Shown here: piece after piece, positions 45,126 through 53,920 of the stretch
Position numbering within the stretch: position 1 is the stretch's first letter
Layout: each line of letters opens with the position of its first letter
DNA from: an uncultured Alphaproteobacteria bacterium
GTDB lineage: Bacteria; Pseudomonadota; Alphaproteobacteria; Micropepsales; Micropepsaceae
Direction of reading: 5' to 3'
Assembly (NCBI GenBank): GCA_902825865.1
Contig: CADECX010000015.1
Location: 1-64,000 of the forward strand
Length of the DNA: 64,000 nt
The notes under the pieces: generated by a model
The model's input: the letters and a program-made list of their open reading frames with translations, nothing else
What the model was told of the DNA's origin: nothing
Database searches by the model: none
Made by a program: the position numbers and the translations under genes

Positions 45126-45761
45126 ATGGAGCGTCCTTCACATCTCAGCCTTGATAGCCAAGCGCGTTGTTTGCCCTGCCGTCTGCCCTATGCCGGGTTG
45201 GCGATTTCCCTGCAATGTGCCGCGGTTCTCTTGTTCATCTATGGAATCGCCAATCACACGCCGATCGGAAACATCATTCCCGACATTAAAGTCCCTCCGA
45301 TTCAAGAACCGGAGATCACAAAGCCCGAAAAACCGCCGGAACCGGATATTCCTATAAAAGTGAAAACGGATCCGGCTGTGGAGCCGATTTTCAAAGATGG
45401 GCCGCGCATTGAAAAGGGTCCGTTCACGCCGCAGCCGCCCATCACCAACGATCCGCCGACGGCAAGAGGGATTGATCGCGCGCTTGCCAGCATCACCGCC
45501 ACACACACGCCGCCGCCCTATCCGCCGATTGCCCGGCGCATCGGCGCGGAAGGCAAGGTGACATTGCGCCTGACGGTGTCGGCCGAGGGCAAGGTCACCG
45601 CGGTGGACCTGGTCTCCTCCAGCGGCCGCGACGACATGGATCAGGCCGCATCGCAATGGATCAAGGCGCACTGGACCTATAGGCCCGCGTTGAACAATGG
45701 GGTTCCCATAGCGGGCCAGACCCTTGCGACCATTGTTTTCAGCCTGGTGAACGAGCGCTGA
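45126..45761 (+). CDS. second TonB-family energy transducer
   Basis: 211 residues. One membrane anchor (about 22-42) is followed by a Pro/Glu/Lys spacer (50-110) and a C-terminal TonB domain (HTPPPYPPIARRIGAEGKVTLRLTVSAEGKV). The opening residues MERPSHL match the start of the TonB at 34082, so the two are paralogues. No exbB/exbD is next to it, so it probably borrows those at 34.7-36.5 kb. About 225 bases upstream are non-coding, without a recognised operator. Confidence 0.9.
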   Translation: MERPSHLSLDSQARCLPCRLPYAGLAISLQCAAVLLFIYGIANHTPIGNIIPDIKVPPIQEPEITKPEKPPEPDIPIKVKTDPAVEPIFKDGPRIEKGPFTPQPPITNDPPTARGIDRALASITATHTPPPYPPIARRIGAEGKVTLRLTVSAEGKVTAVDLVSSSGRDDMDQAASQWIKAHWTYRPALNNGVPIAGQTLATIVFSLVNER

Positions 45762-45864
45762 GCCACGCCGTCCGGAGCCGGCGAGGGGGCCGGTTCCGGC
45801 GGTGGCCACGCCGCGCTTGCCCGTTTGGAACCCCGACGCTATAGAAGCCCCCTTCCGGCAGGTG

Positions 45865-45939
45865 GGGCGGTTAGCTCAGCGGGAGAGCACTACCTTGACA
45901 TGGTAGGGGCCATAGGTTCGATCCCTATACCGCCCACCA
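45865..45939 (+). tRNA. tRNA-Val (anticodon GAC), CCA encoded
   Basis: 75 bases fold into a complete cloverleaf: acceptor gggcggt/accgccc, D stem gctc/gagc, anticodon stem ctacc/ggtag with loop ttgacat (anticodon GAC) and T stem atagg/cctat with loop ttcgatc. The 3' CCA is encoded. The 3' end is also the left arm of a 21-bp inverted repeat, described separately. Confidence 0.96.
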
Positions 45940-46115
45940 TTTTCACCACGAGGTGAGAATGCCTCTGCCGCCTGGTTTTCCCTGGAAATGCAGTCCGCTT
46001 GGGCCCGTGGTGAAAATGGTGGGCGGCCGGGATCGATTTTTTTAATTTGCGCCGCTTTGCGGCGCGGGGCCCTATACCGCCATTCGTTGTGGCGCGGTCT
46101 GCGCCACAACGAATG
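45930..46115. repeat. inverted and direct repeats at the tRNA-Val 3' end
   Basis: ccgcccaccattttcaccacg (45930-45950, covering the tRNA 3' end and CCA) is a perfect inverted repeat of 46006-46026. tttttt follows about ten bases later. Two further hairpins follow, gcgccgc-ttt-gcggcgc (46049-46065) and a 15-bp perfect one at 46081-46115. The tRNA sequence ccctataccgcc (45923-45934) recurs at 46070-46081. The direct repeat of a tRNA end is the usual scar of site-specific integration. Confidence 0.65.
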
Positions 46116-46208
46116 CCAAGCCCGCCCGCGCGACAGAGACTTGAGGGCGGGCGCGGCAGGCGAAAACACCGGCGGATATACCGGTGCGACTCGGAATTAG
46201 GAGCCAAA

Positions 46209-46628
46209 ATGCTCGGGAGGCGTTTCATCACCATGACCAAACTTCCATTCGCTCTCGCTTTGATGTTGGCCCTTACCGGCCCGCTCGCGGCCCAGCCTCG
46301 CCAGCCTCTGCCCCAGGAACAGGGCCAGGACACCTCCGTCGACGATCTTCGTGCGGCTTTGCGCCTGCGTCCGGACCAGGAACGGGCTTGGCAGGCGTTT
46401 GATCAAGCCAGCCGCCCGGACCCCCAGGAAGAAGACCGCCAGCGCAATGCTTTTGAGCGTATGGGTTCGCTGCGAGCGCCACAGAGGTTCGATCTTTCGA
46501 TCCAGATGATGCGCGCGGAACTTGAGGCCACGGAGCGCCGCGCGAACGCTCTCAAAAGCTTTTACGCGACCTTGTCGCCCGAGCAGCAGGCGATATTCGA
46601 CCGGGAAACGCTCCCACCGCGCCGATAG
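46209..46628 (+). CDS. Spy/CpxP-like periplasmic LTxxQ protein
   Basis: 139 residues starting at an ATG with aggag six bases upstream; the long frame back to 46047 runs over repeats and is rejected. A signal peptide ends at LAAQ (about residue 29). The mature protein is mainly helical and charged, with LSPEQQAIFDRE near the C terminus corresponding to the LTxxQ motif of Spy and CpxP. Such proteins act as ATP-independent periplasmic chaperones or stress sensors. Monocistronic. Confidence 0.72.
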   Translation: MLGRRFITMTKLPFALALMLALTGPLAAQPRQPLPQEQGQDTSVDDLRAALRLRPDQERAWQAFDQASRPDPQEEDRQRNAFERMGSLRAPQRFDLSIQMMRAELEATERRANALKSFYATLSPEQQAIFDRETLPPRR

Positions 46629-46661
46629 ACTGTACTTGAGGATTAAACGTGCAGGCGCGGA

Positions 46662-46961
46662 CTATTCGTCCTTGGCCGGTGCCGTGAACTGCAAGCCCAG
46701 CTCGCCATTGCCATAGCGCGTGGTGGCGCCTTCGAAGCGCTTGCCGCTGCTCATGACCAAGGTGACTTTGGAGCCCGAAGGAGGAAGCGCATCGCACATC
46801 ACCTTGGCGCCGCCGGTGGAGATGTTCACCACCCGGCAGGGCAGGATCATATTTTCGCTGGGAATGATCAGTTCGCCATGTTCATCGATGATCCGGCGCG
46901 GATGCGCGCGGCGCTCTTTGCCGCGATAGATTGCACCCACAGGAAGGGTCTCCAGGAACAT
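46662..46961 (-). CDS. PilZ-domain protein (c-di-GMP receptor)
   Basis: 99 residues, essentially one PilZ domain. Both c-di-GMP-binding signatures are present: RAHPR (RxxxR, residues 18-22) and NISTGG (NxSxxG, 46-51), with the following barrel strands. It would bind cyclic di-GMP and control surface or motility functions. A perfect CtrA-type box lies 50 bases before the ATG, in the matching orientation, which suggests cell-cycle control. Confidence 0.88.
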   Translation of the reverse strand: MFLETLPVGAIYRGKERRAHPRRIIDEHGELIIPSENMILPCRVVNISTGGAKVMCDALPPSGSKVTLVMSSGKRFEGATTRYGNGELGLQFTAPAKDE

Positions 46962-47010
46962 CGCTTGCTCAACCCGCTTTTAGCGCAAGTCTGAGGATAG
47001 CTGTCCCGCG

Positions 47011-47025
47011 TTAAAGCCGCCTTAA
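47011..47025 (-). promoter_or_regulatory. CtrA-type box upstream of the PilZ gene
   Basis: ttaaagccgccttaa is an exact TTAA-N7-TTAA. On the minus strand it reads ttaa-ggcggct-ttaac, the full consensus ending in C and oriented toward the PilZ gene, 50 bases from its ATG. Confidence 0.65.
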
Positions 47026-47143
47026 GCCCCGTAAAGTCCACCAAAACCGGCCTTTTTTAGGCCGCTAACGGCTTGAGACGGGCGCCGTGCTGATCCACAC
47101 TCCGCCGCGAAAAAACAGGGCCAAGAAAGAAATAGGGGCAGGC

Positions 47144-48205
47144 ATGCGCAAATTCCTTATCGCCAATCTTTTGACCATCGCGCTGGTGGCGCCGTCCACG
47201 GCGCAGGCGCCGTTGCCGCCGGTGCCCGCGCCCCAGGCAGTCCCCAGACCCGCGCCGGCGACCAAGGCGCCTTACGCACCGCAAGCGCTTTTGCCGGGCG
47301 GCATTGTGATGCCGCTGTATCCCGCCGGGTCGCCCTATCTCAACGCCAAGCGCGTCAATGAAGCGGAAGTCTACACCATGGATCCGGTGGTGCCGGGCCG
47401 GGTGCAGCGGATCGTCAACATCCACAATCCGTCCATCGAAGTGCATCTGGCGGGCGGCGGCAACAATACCGGCACCGCCATTATCCTGGCGCCCGGCGGC
47501 GGCCACAGCACCTTGGTGGTGGGATTGGAGGGCGCCGATCCGGTACCGTATTTCTTCCAATTCGGCATCAACACCATCATCCTGCGCAACCGGTTGCGCA
47601 GCTCGGGCTATGAGCCCAAGACGGATGGCGTCTATGACATTCAACAGGCGATCCGCCTGGTTCGCGCCAATGCCGCGCAATGGCGTATCGATCCCAGGAA
47701 AATCGGCGTTTTGGGCTTTTCCGCCGGTGCGGAACTGACCATGGCCTCGGCCATCCAGTATCCGGAGTTCAATGCCAAGAATGCCGCGCCCACCGATCCG
47801 CTGGCGGCTGTGAGCGCGCGTCCCGATTTTGTCGGCTCAATCTATCCGGGTCCTTCGCTGTTCACCCCGACCTGGACGAGCAAAAACGGTGTGCCGCCGA
47901 TCCCCAAAGACACGCCGCCTTCCTTTATCGCGGGCGCGGGCTGGCAGGATAAGGTCCATGCCGTTTGGGCGGACGAGTATTTCTCCGCCATGCTCAATGC
48001 GGGCATTCCCAATGTGGAGATGCACATCTATGCCCGCGGCGCGCATGGCAATGGCCTGGCCTATCGCGACTTCACGGCGGAAGGCACCTGGCAGGACCGC
48101 TTCATCCATTGGATGCGCGATCTGGGCTTTTTCGGAAAACCGGGTGTGGAGACCCTGGCGGCCCAGGACGTCGACGCATTTGTGAAACAGCCGGCAAAGC
48201 CCTAA
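47144..48205 (+). CDS. exported alpha/beta hydrolase, acetyl-xylan-esterase-like
   Basis: 353 residues from the ATG with agggg upstream; an earlier start adds a charged stretch before the signal peptide. The signal peptide is at 1-21 and a Pro/Ala-rich linker at 22-50. The hydrolase domain has the PGGGH oxyanion loop and the nucleophile Ser193 in GFSAGAE, with His in RGAHGNGL as the likely base. It resembles esterases that deacetylate plant or microbial polysaccharides. No polysaccharide-degradation cluster is around it, so the substrate is open. Confidence 0.82.
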   Translation: MRKFLIANLLTIALVAPSTAQAPLPPVPAPQAVPRPAPATKAPYAPQALLPGGIVMPLYPAGSPYLNAKRVNEAEVYTMDPVVPGRVQRIVNIHNPSIEVHLAGGGNNTGTAIILAPGGGHSTLVVGLEGADPVPYFFQFGINTIILRNRLRSSGYEPKTDGVYDIQQAIRLVRANAAQWRIDPRKIGVLGFSAGAELTMASAIQYPEFNAKNAAPTDPLAAVSARPDFVGSIYPGPSLFTPTWTSKNGVPPIPKDTPPSFIAGAGWQDKVHAVWADEYFSAMLNAGIPNVEMHIYARGAHGNGLAYRDFTAEGTWQDRFIHWMRDLGFFGKPGVETLAAQDVDAFVKQPAKP

Positions 48206-48250
48206 ATCGCCTTCCTGTTCTTTTGCGCTTGAGACCGGCATAACCCGATC

Positions 48251-49429
48251 ATGGATTGGGATGCTGTCATCATAGGCGCGGGCGCGGCGGGCATGATGTG
48301 TGCCGCCGAGGCGGGCCGGCGCGGACGCAAGGTGCTGGTGCTGGAGTCCGCCAAGGCGCCGGGCGAGAAGATCCGGATTTCCGGTGGCGGACGCTGCAAC
48401 TTCACCAATCTCAACGCCTCTCCGGCGCAGTTCCTTTCGGCCAATCCCCATTTCTGCATCTCCGCGCTGAGCCGCTACACCCAGCAGGATTTCATTGCCC
48501 TGGTGCGGCGCCACCGCATCGGCTGGCATGAAAAGACCTTGGGCCAGCTGTTCTGCGACGGATCGGCGGCCCAGATCATCGGCATGCTGCTGGCCGAAAT
48601 GAACGAGGCGGGCGCCCAGCTGCGCCTGAACACCAAGGTTCAGTATGTCGAGAAAATCTCCGAAGGCTTCTCGCTGCAATTGGCTTCGGGCGAAATCCTG
48701 TCTTGCGGCGCGCTGGTGGTGGCGACGGGGGGCAAGTCCATTCCCAAGATGGGTGCCACCGATTTCGGCTATCGTCTGGCGGACCAGTTCGGTGTGCGGG
48801 TTACCGATACTCGCGCTGCGCTGGTGCCGTTTGTTTTTGACGGCGAAGTGCTGGAACAGTTGAGCGCGCTTTCCGGCGTCGCGGTTCCTGCGCGCGTCCG
48901 CTGCGGCAAGACCGGTTTTGAGGAAGCACTGCTGTTTACCCATCGCGGCCTCAGCGGCCCGGCGATCCTGCAGATTTCTTCCTATTGGCGGGAGGGCGGG
49001 GAAATCGCCATCGACCTGTTGCCCGGAACCGATGTGCTGGAAGCGCTGCGCACCGCACGCCAGCAGAACGGAAAGCAGTCGCCGCACAATTTCCTGGCCA
49101 CCCTGTTGCCGCGGCGTCTGGCCAAGGAGATCGCCGACACATCCGACTATGCGGGCACCCTGGGCGGACAGACGGATGAGAAGCTGCGAAAATTGGCGGC
49201 GCAGGTGACTGACTGGCGCCTTGTCCCGGCCGGCACCGAAGGCTATCGCACCGCGGAAGTTACCTTGGGCGGCATCGACACGCGCGATTTGGACTCAAAA
49301 ACCATGCAGGCCAAATCCGTGCCGGGACTTTATTTCATCGGCGAGGTGGTCGACGTCACCGGCTGGCTGGGCGGCTATAATTTCCAATGGGCCTGGTCGT
49401 CGGGCTGGTGCGCGGGACAAGCGGCCTGA
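48251..49429 (+). CDS. NAD(P)/FAD-dependent oxidoreductase, HI0933/BaiN family
   Basis: 392 residues. The FAD-binding Rossmann motif GAGAAG lies at residues 8-13, followed by GRKVLVLE. The family-specific segment KAPGEKIRISGGGRCNFTNLN and the C-terminal FIGEVVDVTGWLGGYNFQWAWSSG are diagnostic. Members are flavoproteins of largely unknown substrate, one of which (BaiN) acts on bile acids in gut bacteria. Cytosolic. 45 bases after the esterase gene. Confidence 0.92.
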   Translation: MDWDAVIIGAGAAGMMCAAEAGRRGRKVLVLESAKAPGEKIRISGGGRCNFTNLNASPAQFLSANPHFCISALSRYTQQDFIALVRRHRIGWHEKTLGQLFCDGSAAQIIGMLLAEMNEAGAQLRLNTKVQYVEKISEGFSLQLASGEILSCGALVVATGGKSIPKMGATDFGYRLADQFGVRVTDTRAALVPFVFDGEVLEQLSALSGVAVPARVRCGKTGFEEALLFTHRGLSGPAILQISSYWREGGEIAIDLLPGTDVLEALRTARQQNGKQSPHNFLATLLPRRLAKEIADTSDYAGTLGGQTDEKLRKLAAQVTDWRLVPAGTEGYRTAEVTLGGIDTRDLDSKTMQAKSVPGLYFIGEVVDVTGWLGGYNFQWAWSSGWCAGQAA

Positions 49430-49447
49430 AGTCTGGTTAGATGCCGC

Positions 49448-49771
49448 ATGACCAAAGACGAGATCACCGCCTGGGCGTTGGCCAATGGCTGGCAAATGAT
49501 GGACGGCTTCCCAAGCCTGACCAAGCCTACCCCGCCGCATCCGGCCATTGTGCGGCTGGTGCTGAAGGCCACCGTCGCCAGTGTCGAAATCAAAAAGCCC
49601 GCGGGGAAATGGGAAAAGGTCTCCAATGAGAGCTATTCCAAGATCGAGGCGGACCCTGAGACCGGCATGCCGGGGGGCCTCGGTCTGGGCACGATTTCCG
49701 GCCTAACCCTGCTGATGCAGGGCAATAAAGACCGCCAGATGATGGCGCGCATAGGCGGCATGAAGGGCTGA
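49448..49771 (+). CDS. hypothetical protein
   Basis: 107 residues. The N-terminal half is amphipathic (TKDEITAWALANGWQM) and the middle is mixed alpha/beta (RLVLKATVASVEIKK). A Gly-rich GMPGGLGLGTISGLTLLMQG stretch precedes the charged tail KDRQMMARIGGMKG. No family recognised, no signal peptide. The reading frame has normal codon use and sits 18 bases after the flavoprotein stop, so it is probably co-transcribed with it. Confidence 0.6.
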   Translation: MTKDEITAWALANGWQMMDGFPSLTKPTPPHPAIVRLVLKATVASVEIKKPAGKWEKVSNESYSKIEADPETGMPGGLGLGTISGLTLLMQGNKDRQMMARIGGMKG

Positions 49772-49843
49772 AACCTGCTTTTGCCTATCTTTTCGCCGGG
49801 ATAGGACTAAAGAGGGGCCGAAAATCGCACCCCCGAGTTCCCT

Positions 49844-51766
49844 TTGAGCTTTCCGGCCACCCATCCCGCTTTGTCTCGTGCCTTGGCCGAGCGCGAATAC
49901 ACCACGCCCACGCCGGTGCAGAGCGCCGTGATCGAGCCCGAATCCGAAGGCCGCGATCTGCTGGTTTCGGCCCAGACCGGATCGGGCAAGACCATCGCCT
50001 TCGGCCTGGCGATGGCCGAGACGTTGCTGGAAGGCGCCGCCACCTTTGGTCCGGCGCGCGACCCCTTGGCGCTGATCATCGCACCCACCCGCGAATTGGC
50101 GCTGCAGGTGCAGCGCGAATTGGGCTGGCTGTATCACTATGCCGGGGCCCGCATTGTCTCCTGCGTCGGCGGCATGGACCCGGGCCGCGAGCGCCGCGAA
50201 TTGTCGGACGGCGCCCATATCGTGGTGGGAACGCCGGGCCGCTTGCGCGACCACATCGAGCGGCGCGCCTTGAAGTTGACGGGCCTGCGCTGCGCCGTGC
50301 TGGACGAAGCCGACGAGATGCTCGACATGGGCTTTCGCGAGGATCTGCAATTCATCCTGGAAACCACGCCGACCGACCGCCGCACCTTGCTGTTCTCCGC
50401 CACCCTGCCCAAGGCGATCGTGACCCTGGCGGCGCATTACCAGAAAGACGCGCTGCGCATCGCCACACGTGGCGAAACATCCGGTCACGCCGATATCGAA
50501 TATCGCGCCGTCCGCATTGCCGGCAACAAGATCGAAGGCGCGGTGGTCAATTTGCTGCGCTTCCTGGACCCGCCGGGCGCCTTGGTCTTCTGCAACACAC
50601 GCAACGCGGTGCGCCATATGGAGGCGCAACTCACCGAGCGCGGTTTTTCCTGTGTCGCGCTGTCGGGCGAGCTGTCGCAAAGCGAGCGCAATCACGCCTT
50701 GCAGGCCTTGCGCGATGGGCGCGCCCGGGTTTGCGTCGCCACCGATGTCGCCGCGCGCGGCATCGACCTGCCCAGCCTGGGCCTGGTCATCCATGCCGAG
50801 TTGCCGAACGATGCCCAGGTGCTGCAGCATCGCAGCGGCCGCACCGGACGCGCCGGCAAAAAGGGCATCAGCGTCCTTCTGGTGCCGCCGTCACGCCGCC
50901 GCCGCGCCGAGGAAATGCTGGGCCGCGCCCGCGTCAATGCGGTTTGGGGCAATGCGCCGTCTGCCGATGATATTCGCAAGGTGGATCAGGAACGGCTGCT
51001 GCAAAATCCCCTGCTGGTGGAAACCGGCACGGAGGACGATCTGGTGATGGCCGATGAATTGTTGAAGAGCCACGGCCCGCGTCAGTTGGCTGCGGCGTTT
51101 GTGAAGATGTACCGCGCCGGCCTGCCCGCGCCCGAGGATATCGAAGACGAAGTGTTTCAACGCGGACGTGAGCACAAATCGCGCAACGAAGGGCCGCGCA
51201 ATGAAGGGCCCCGGCACGACGGTCCCCGCGAAGAGCGCAAGCCGCGTCCGGATCGCGGCCCGCGCGAGCGGCCGCACCGGACAAGTGAACGCCAGCATGC
51301 GCCCACCCACGAACGCGGCTCCGCCCCGGGCGAAATGACGAATGGCGTCTGGTTCCGGCTCAATGTCGGGCGCGAGCGCAATGCCGATCCCAAATGGCTG
51401 CTGCCGGAAATCTGCCGCCAGGGCGAAGTCACCAAGAAGGATATCGGCGCCATCCGCGTGTTCGAGATGGAGACCCTGTTTCAGATCGATCCGGCAGCGG
51501 CGCCGAAATTCACCATCCTGGTCAGCGAGCGCAAAAAGGGCGGGGTGCGCATTTCTCCCGCCCTGAATCAGACGGGTGAATCCACCGCACGCCCCCGCGA
51601 AAAGCTGGTGCAGAGCGAGACGCCGGGCGACGCCCCGCCGCGCAAGCCCGGCTTCCACGGCAAGAAATTTGATGGCAAGAAAAAATTCGGCGGCAAGAAA
51701 TTCGGCAAACCCGGTGGCGGCTATAAGGGCAAGAATCCCAGGCCTCCTCAGGGCAAGGGCCAGTAG
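49844..51766 (+). CDS. DEAD-box RNA helicase with DbpA-type C-terminal domain
   Basis: 640 residues. The start is TTG at 49844 and is not supported by a clear ribosome binding site. Walker A is at 43-50 (AQTGSGKT), followed by the motif II DEAD (about 158), SAT, and motif VI HRSGRTGRAGKKG. After the helicase core comes an Arg/Pro/Glu-rich linker (about 430-490), a DbpA-like RNA-binding fold (GVWFRLNVGRERN...ILVSERKKGG) and a basic Lys/Gly tail. DbpA and DeaD help ribosome assembly and RNA remodelling. A terminator follows. Confidence 0.93.
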   Translation: MSFPATHPALSRALAEREYTTPTPVQSAVIEPESEGRDLLVSAQTGSGKTIAFGLAMAETLLEGAATFGPARDPLALIIAPTRELALQVQRELGWLYHYAGARIVSCVGGMDPGRERRELSDGAHIVVGTPGRLRDHIERRALKLTGLRCAVLDEADEMLDMGFREDLQFILETTPTDRRTLLFSATLPKAIVTLAAHYQKDALRIATRGETSGHADIEYRAVRIAGNKIEGAVVNLLRFLDPPGALVFCNTRNAVRHMEAQLTERGFSCVALSGELSQSERNHALQALRDGRARVCVATDVAARGIDLPSLGLVIHAELPNDAQVLQHRSGRTGRAGKKGISVLLVPPSRRRRAEEMLGRARVNAVWGNAPSADDIRKVDQERLLQNPLLVETGTEDDLVMADELLKSHGPRQLAAAFVKMYRAGLPAPEDIEDEVFQRGREHKSRNEGPRNEGPRHDGPREERKPRPDRGPRERPHRTSERQHAPTHERGSAPGEMTNGVWFRLNVGRERNADPKWLLPEICRQGEVTKKDIGAIRVFEMETLFQIDPAAAPKFTILVSERKKGGVRISPALNQTGESTARPREKLVQSETPGDAPPRKPGFHGKKFDGKKKFGGKKFGKPGGGYKGKNPRPPQGKGQ

Positions 51767-51781
51767 CGCGATCATCGGGCA

Positions 51782-51819
51782 TAAAAAAAGGCGGCGCTTT
51801 CGCGCCGCCTTTTTTTATG
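51782..51819 (+). terminator. intrinsic terminator after the helicase gene
   Basis: aaaaaaaggcggcgc-tttc-gcgccgccttttttt, perfect, beginning 16 bases after the helicase stop. Confidence 0.93.
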
Positions 51820-51893
51820 ACCCCCTCCGGCCTTCGCAACTTTGCCGTGGTGCTCGGCTAACGCCTGCGCGCACGGCGTTGCTACGGCCACCT

Positions 51894-51937
51894 CCACCTC
51901 CCCCTCCCATGCGCTTGTGCGCATGAGGGGGAGGTGG
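51894..51937. repeat. long hairpin between converging genes
   Basis: ccacctccccctc(c)catgcgc-ttgt-gcgcatg(a)gggggaggtgg is a nearly perfect 20-bp inverted repeat, with its end 18 bases downstream of the NHL gene stop. No T tract follows on either strand, so it may protect the mRNA end rather than terminate. Confidence 0.7.
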
Positions 51938-51955
51938 GCCTGTGCAAGTCTTAGG

Positions 51956-53041
51956 TTAGTTCCGTACGATCCTGTGCACCTTCGCCAGCACGGAGTCGGC
52001 CACGAAGATGTACTTCTGGTCCTTCGACACCGCCATGTAATGACCTTCGCCGACATCGTTGGTTTCACGCACCGTGCCGGCCTTGCCGAACCAGCCCTGC
52101 ACCTTGCCGTCCCAGCCCATCTTCAGCACCATGCCGTGGCGCCCGGTCGACATCCAAAGCTGGCCGGTGGGATCGACATAGAAGCCGCAGGTCAGATTCC
52201 CCACCTGGATGTCGCGGATATATTTGAGATCCTTGTCATACACCACGATCTTGGTCGAGGCGCGGTCGCCCACCCACACCTCGCCATTGGGCGTGACAAC
52301 CACGGAGTGAATGACCGGCAGCAGGCCGTCGGCACGCGCCAAGCTGGCGCTGGCCAGGAACTTGCCGTCCTTGTCGAATTTCATCACCCGCGGATCGCTG
52401 CCCGGAATCGCCGGCGGCTTCACGAACACACCGCGCGGCTTGGAGTTGCGCACCTGGGGAAGATCATAGGTGGCGCAGAAGGTGCAGTCGGCGGGCGGCG
52501 AGGTGCCGCCATGGCTTTGCACCACATAGAAATTGTCGTCCTTGTCCCAAGTGATGTCCAGCGGCTGGTTGAACATGCCGTTCCACTTGCTGTTGTCCCA
52601 GGGCGCGTTCTCGCCGCGGACGCCGAACACCTTGATCACATCGCCATTGGGATTGAGCTTGAAGATCACGTTCAGGAAGCTGTCGCTCACCCAGATATTG
52701 CCATGGCGGTCGACGCGCAGGGCATGCGGGTTCATGGCGATGTTGGGATTGAAGACGCGCAGCACCTTGGTGCCGGTGGGATCATATTCTACCATCATGA
52801 TGGCGGGGTTGCGGTTGAACACCAGCAAGTTGCCGTTGGGGCGCAAGGTGACGGCCGAGACATTGCCGAACCGCTCGTCGCCGACCCCCAGGATTTGGGT
52901 GTCGAAGTGATAGGGCAGTTGCGGCGCGTTGGGGATGGGTATCGGGGGAGGCGGTTCAGGCTGCTGCGGCAGAAAAGTCTGGGCCATTGCGGCGGTCGAA
53001 AGCAGCAGCGAGGCGGCGAACAGTTTGGCGAAAAATTTCAT
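51956..53041 (-). CDS. exported NHL beta-propeller protein
   Basis: 361 residues. The signal peptide is at 1-20 and a Pro-rich linker at 24-45. A six-bladed propeller follows with NHL/SMP-30-type repeats (ALRVDRHGNIWVSD, VVTPNGEVWVGDRAST, YVDPTGQLWMSTG). Close to the protein at 6697 (shared VRGxxxxWD, QPLDI, YVVQSHG), but without its Cys-rich module; it has one CTFC pair instead. Last gene of the exported cluster. A sensor, carrier or lactonase-like activity is possible. Confidence 0.82.
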   Translation of the reverse strand: MKFFAKLFAASLLLSTAAMAQTFLPQQPEPPPPIPIPNAPQLPYHFDTQILGVGDERFGNVSAVTLRPNGNLLVFNRNPAIMMVEYDPTGTKVLRVFNPNIAMNPHALRVDRHGNIWVSDSFLNVIFKLNPNGDVIKVFGVRGENAPWDNSKWNGMFNQPLDITWDKDDNFYVVQSHGGTSPPADCTFCATYDLPQVRNSKPRGVFVKPPAIPGSDPRVMKFDKDGKFLASASLARADGLLPVIHSVVVTPNGEVWVGDRASTKIVVYDKDLKYIRDIQVGNLTCGFYVDPTGQLWMSTGRHGMVLKMGWDGKVQGWFGKAGTVRETNDVGEGHYMAVSKDQKYIFVADSVLAKVHRIVRN

Positions 53042-53061
53042 GTTTCAGTCCCCTTGTTGAT

Positions 53062-53820
53062 TCAGTAACGAGCAATGCCCTTGGATTTCCACACGCCGCG
53101 CATTTCCGGCGACAGAGCAAAGGCGATGAAGGCAGCGGCGTTTTTCTTGTCCGTGACACGGGCCGAGATGCCGGTGGCCATGTCCATATGCATGCCCAAC
53201 TCGGCGGGCAGTTCGCCGACTAGATAAGGATTGCCGGTTTCGGTGTTGGCGGGATTGTGCGGATCGTGGATCAGGCCCAGGCCAAGGGCCCCGGCATCGC
53301 CTTCGCCGCGCTTCAAGGCGGGCTCGGCATCGCCCTTGATCGGTTGGCCCTTCACGCCGGCGAATTCCGGGCGCGCCAGCAAGCGCCCGCTCATCCCCGC
53401 CTGCATGCTGCCCGAGGCCGGATCGGTGTAGAACACCACCGACGCATTCTTCAGCGCCGCGATCAGCTTCGGCGTACTGGTGATGTCGGGGCGCGGTGCG
53501 TCGGGCTTCTTGAACAGTCCGATCTCGGCCCGGCCCAGCGGGGTGAAATCGCTGGCGCCGTTCGACAGCACCATGGTGCCCATCAGGTCCATCGGCAGCA
53601 TCACCACATCGGTGGCGCCGGTGCGGATGTCGTTCAGGATAGAACCCATGCCCGACACTTGAATCGTGACTTTCACGCCGGTCTTTTTCTCAAAGGCCTC
53701 GGCGACCTCCTTGAGGCCGGAATTGGAGATCACCCCGGGGCTGATGACGCGGATTTCCGCAGCCTGAGCCGCCGTGGCAGTCAGGCAAAATACCGTGGCA
53801 AGCAAAGTGACTAGGCGCAT
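53062..53820 (-). CDS. periplasmic substrate-binding protein, ModA-like
   Basis: 252 residues from the ATG giving MRLVTLLATVFCLTATAAQA (signal peptide); a frame five codons longer adds nothing. The mature fold is a two-lobed binding protein similar to molybdate or other anion-binding proteins (EIRVISPGVISNSGLKEVAEAFEKKTGVKV...SNSG-type pocket, TDPASGSMQAGMSG). No ABC permease or ATPase is adjacent, so it may work with a distant transporter or serve the local redox cluster. 20 bases upstream of the NHL gene. Confidence 0.8.
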   Translation of the reverse strand: MRLVTLLATVFCLTATAAQAAEIRVISPGVISNSGLKEVAEAFEKKTGVKVTIQVSGMGSILNDIRTGATDVVMLPMDLMGTMVLSNGASDFTPLGRAEIGLFKKPDAPRPDITSTPKLIAALKNASVVFYTDPASGSMQAGMSGRLLARPEFAGVKGQPIKGDAEPALKRGEGDAGALGLGLIHDPHNPANTETGNPYLVGELPAELGMHMDMATGISARVTDKKNAAAFIAFALSPEMRGVWKSKGIARY

Positions 53821-53920
53821 GTTCCCCCAAGGCAAACCTGAGGCCTTTTTTAGGCCTTTTTCTTGGTCTTAGGGCTAAGCAAACGCCGGTTTCCGCCGCT
53901 TGGCAAGCGGCGCAGCCGTA

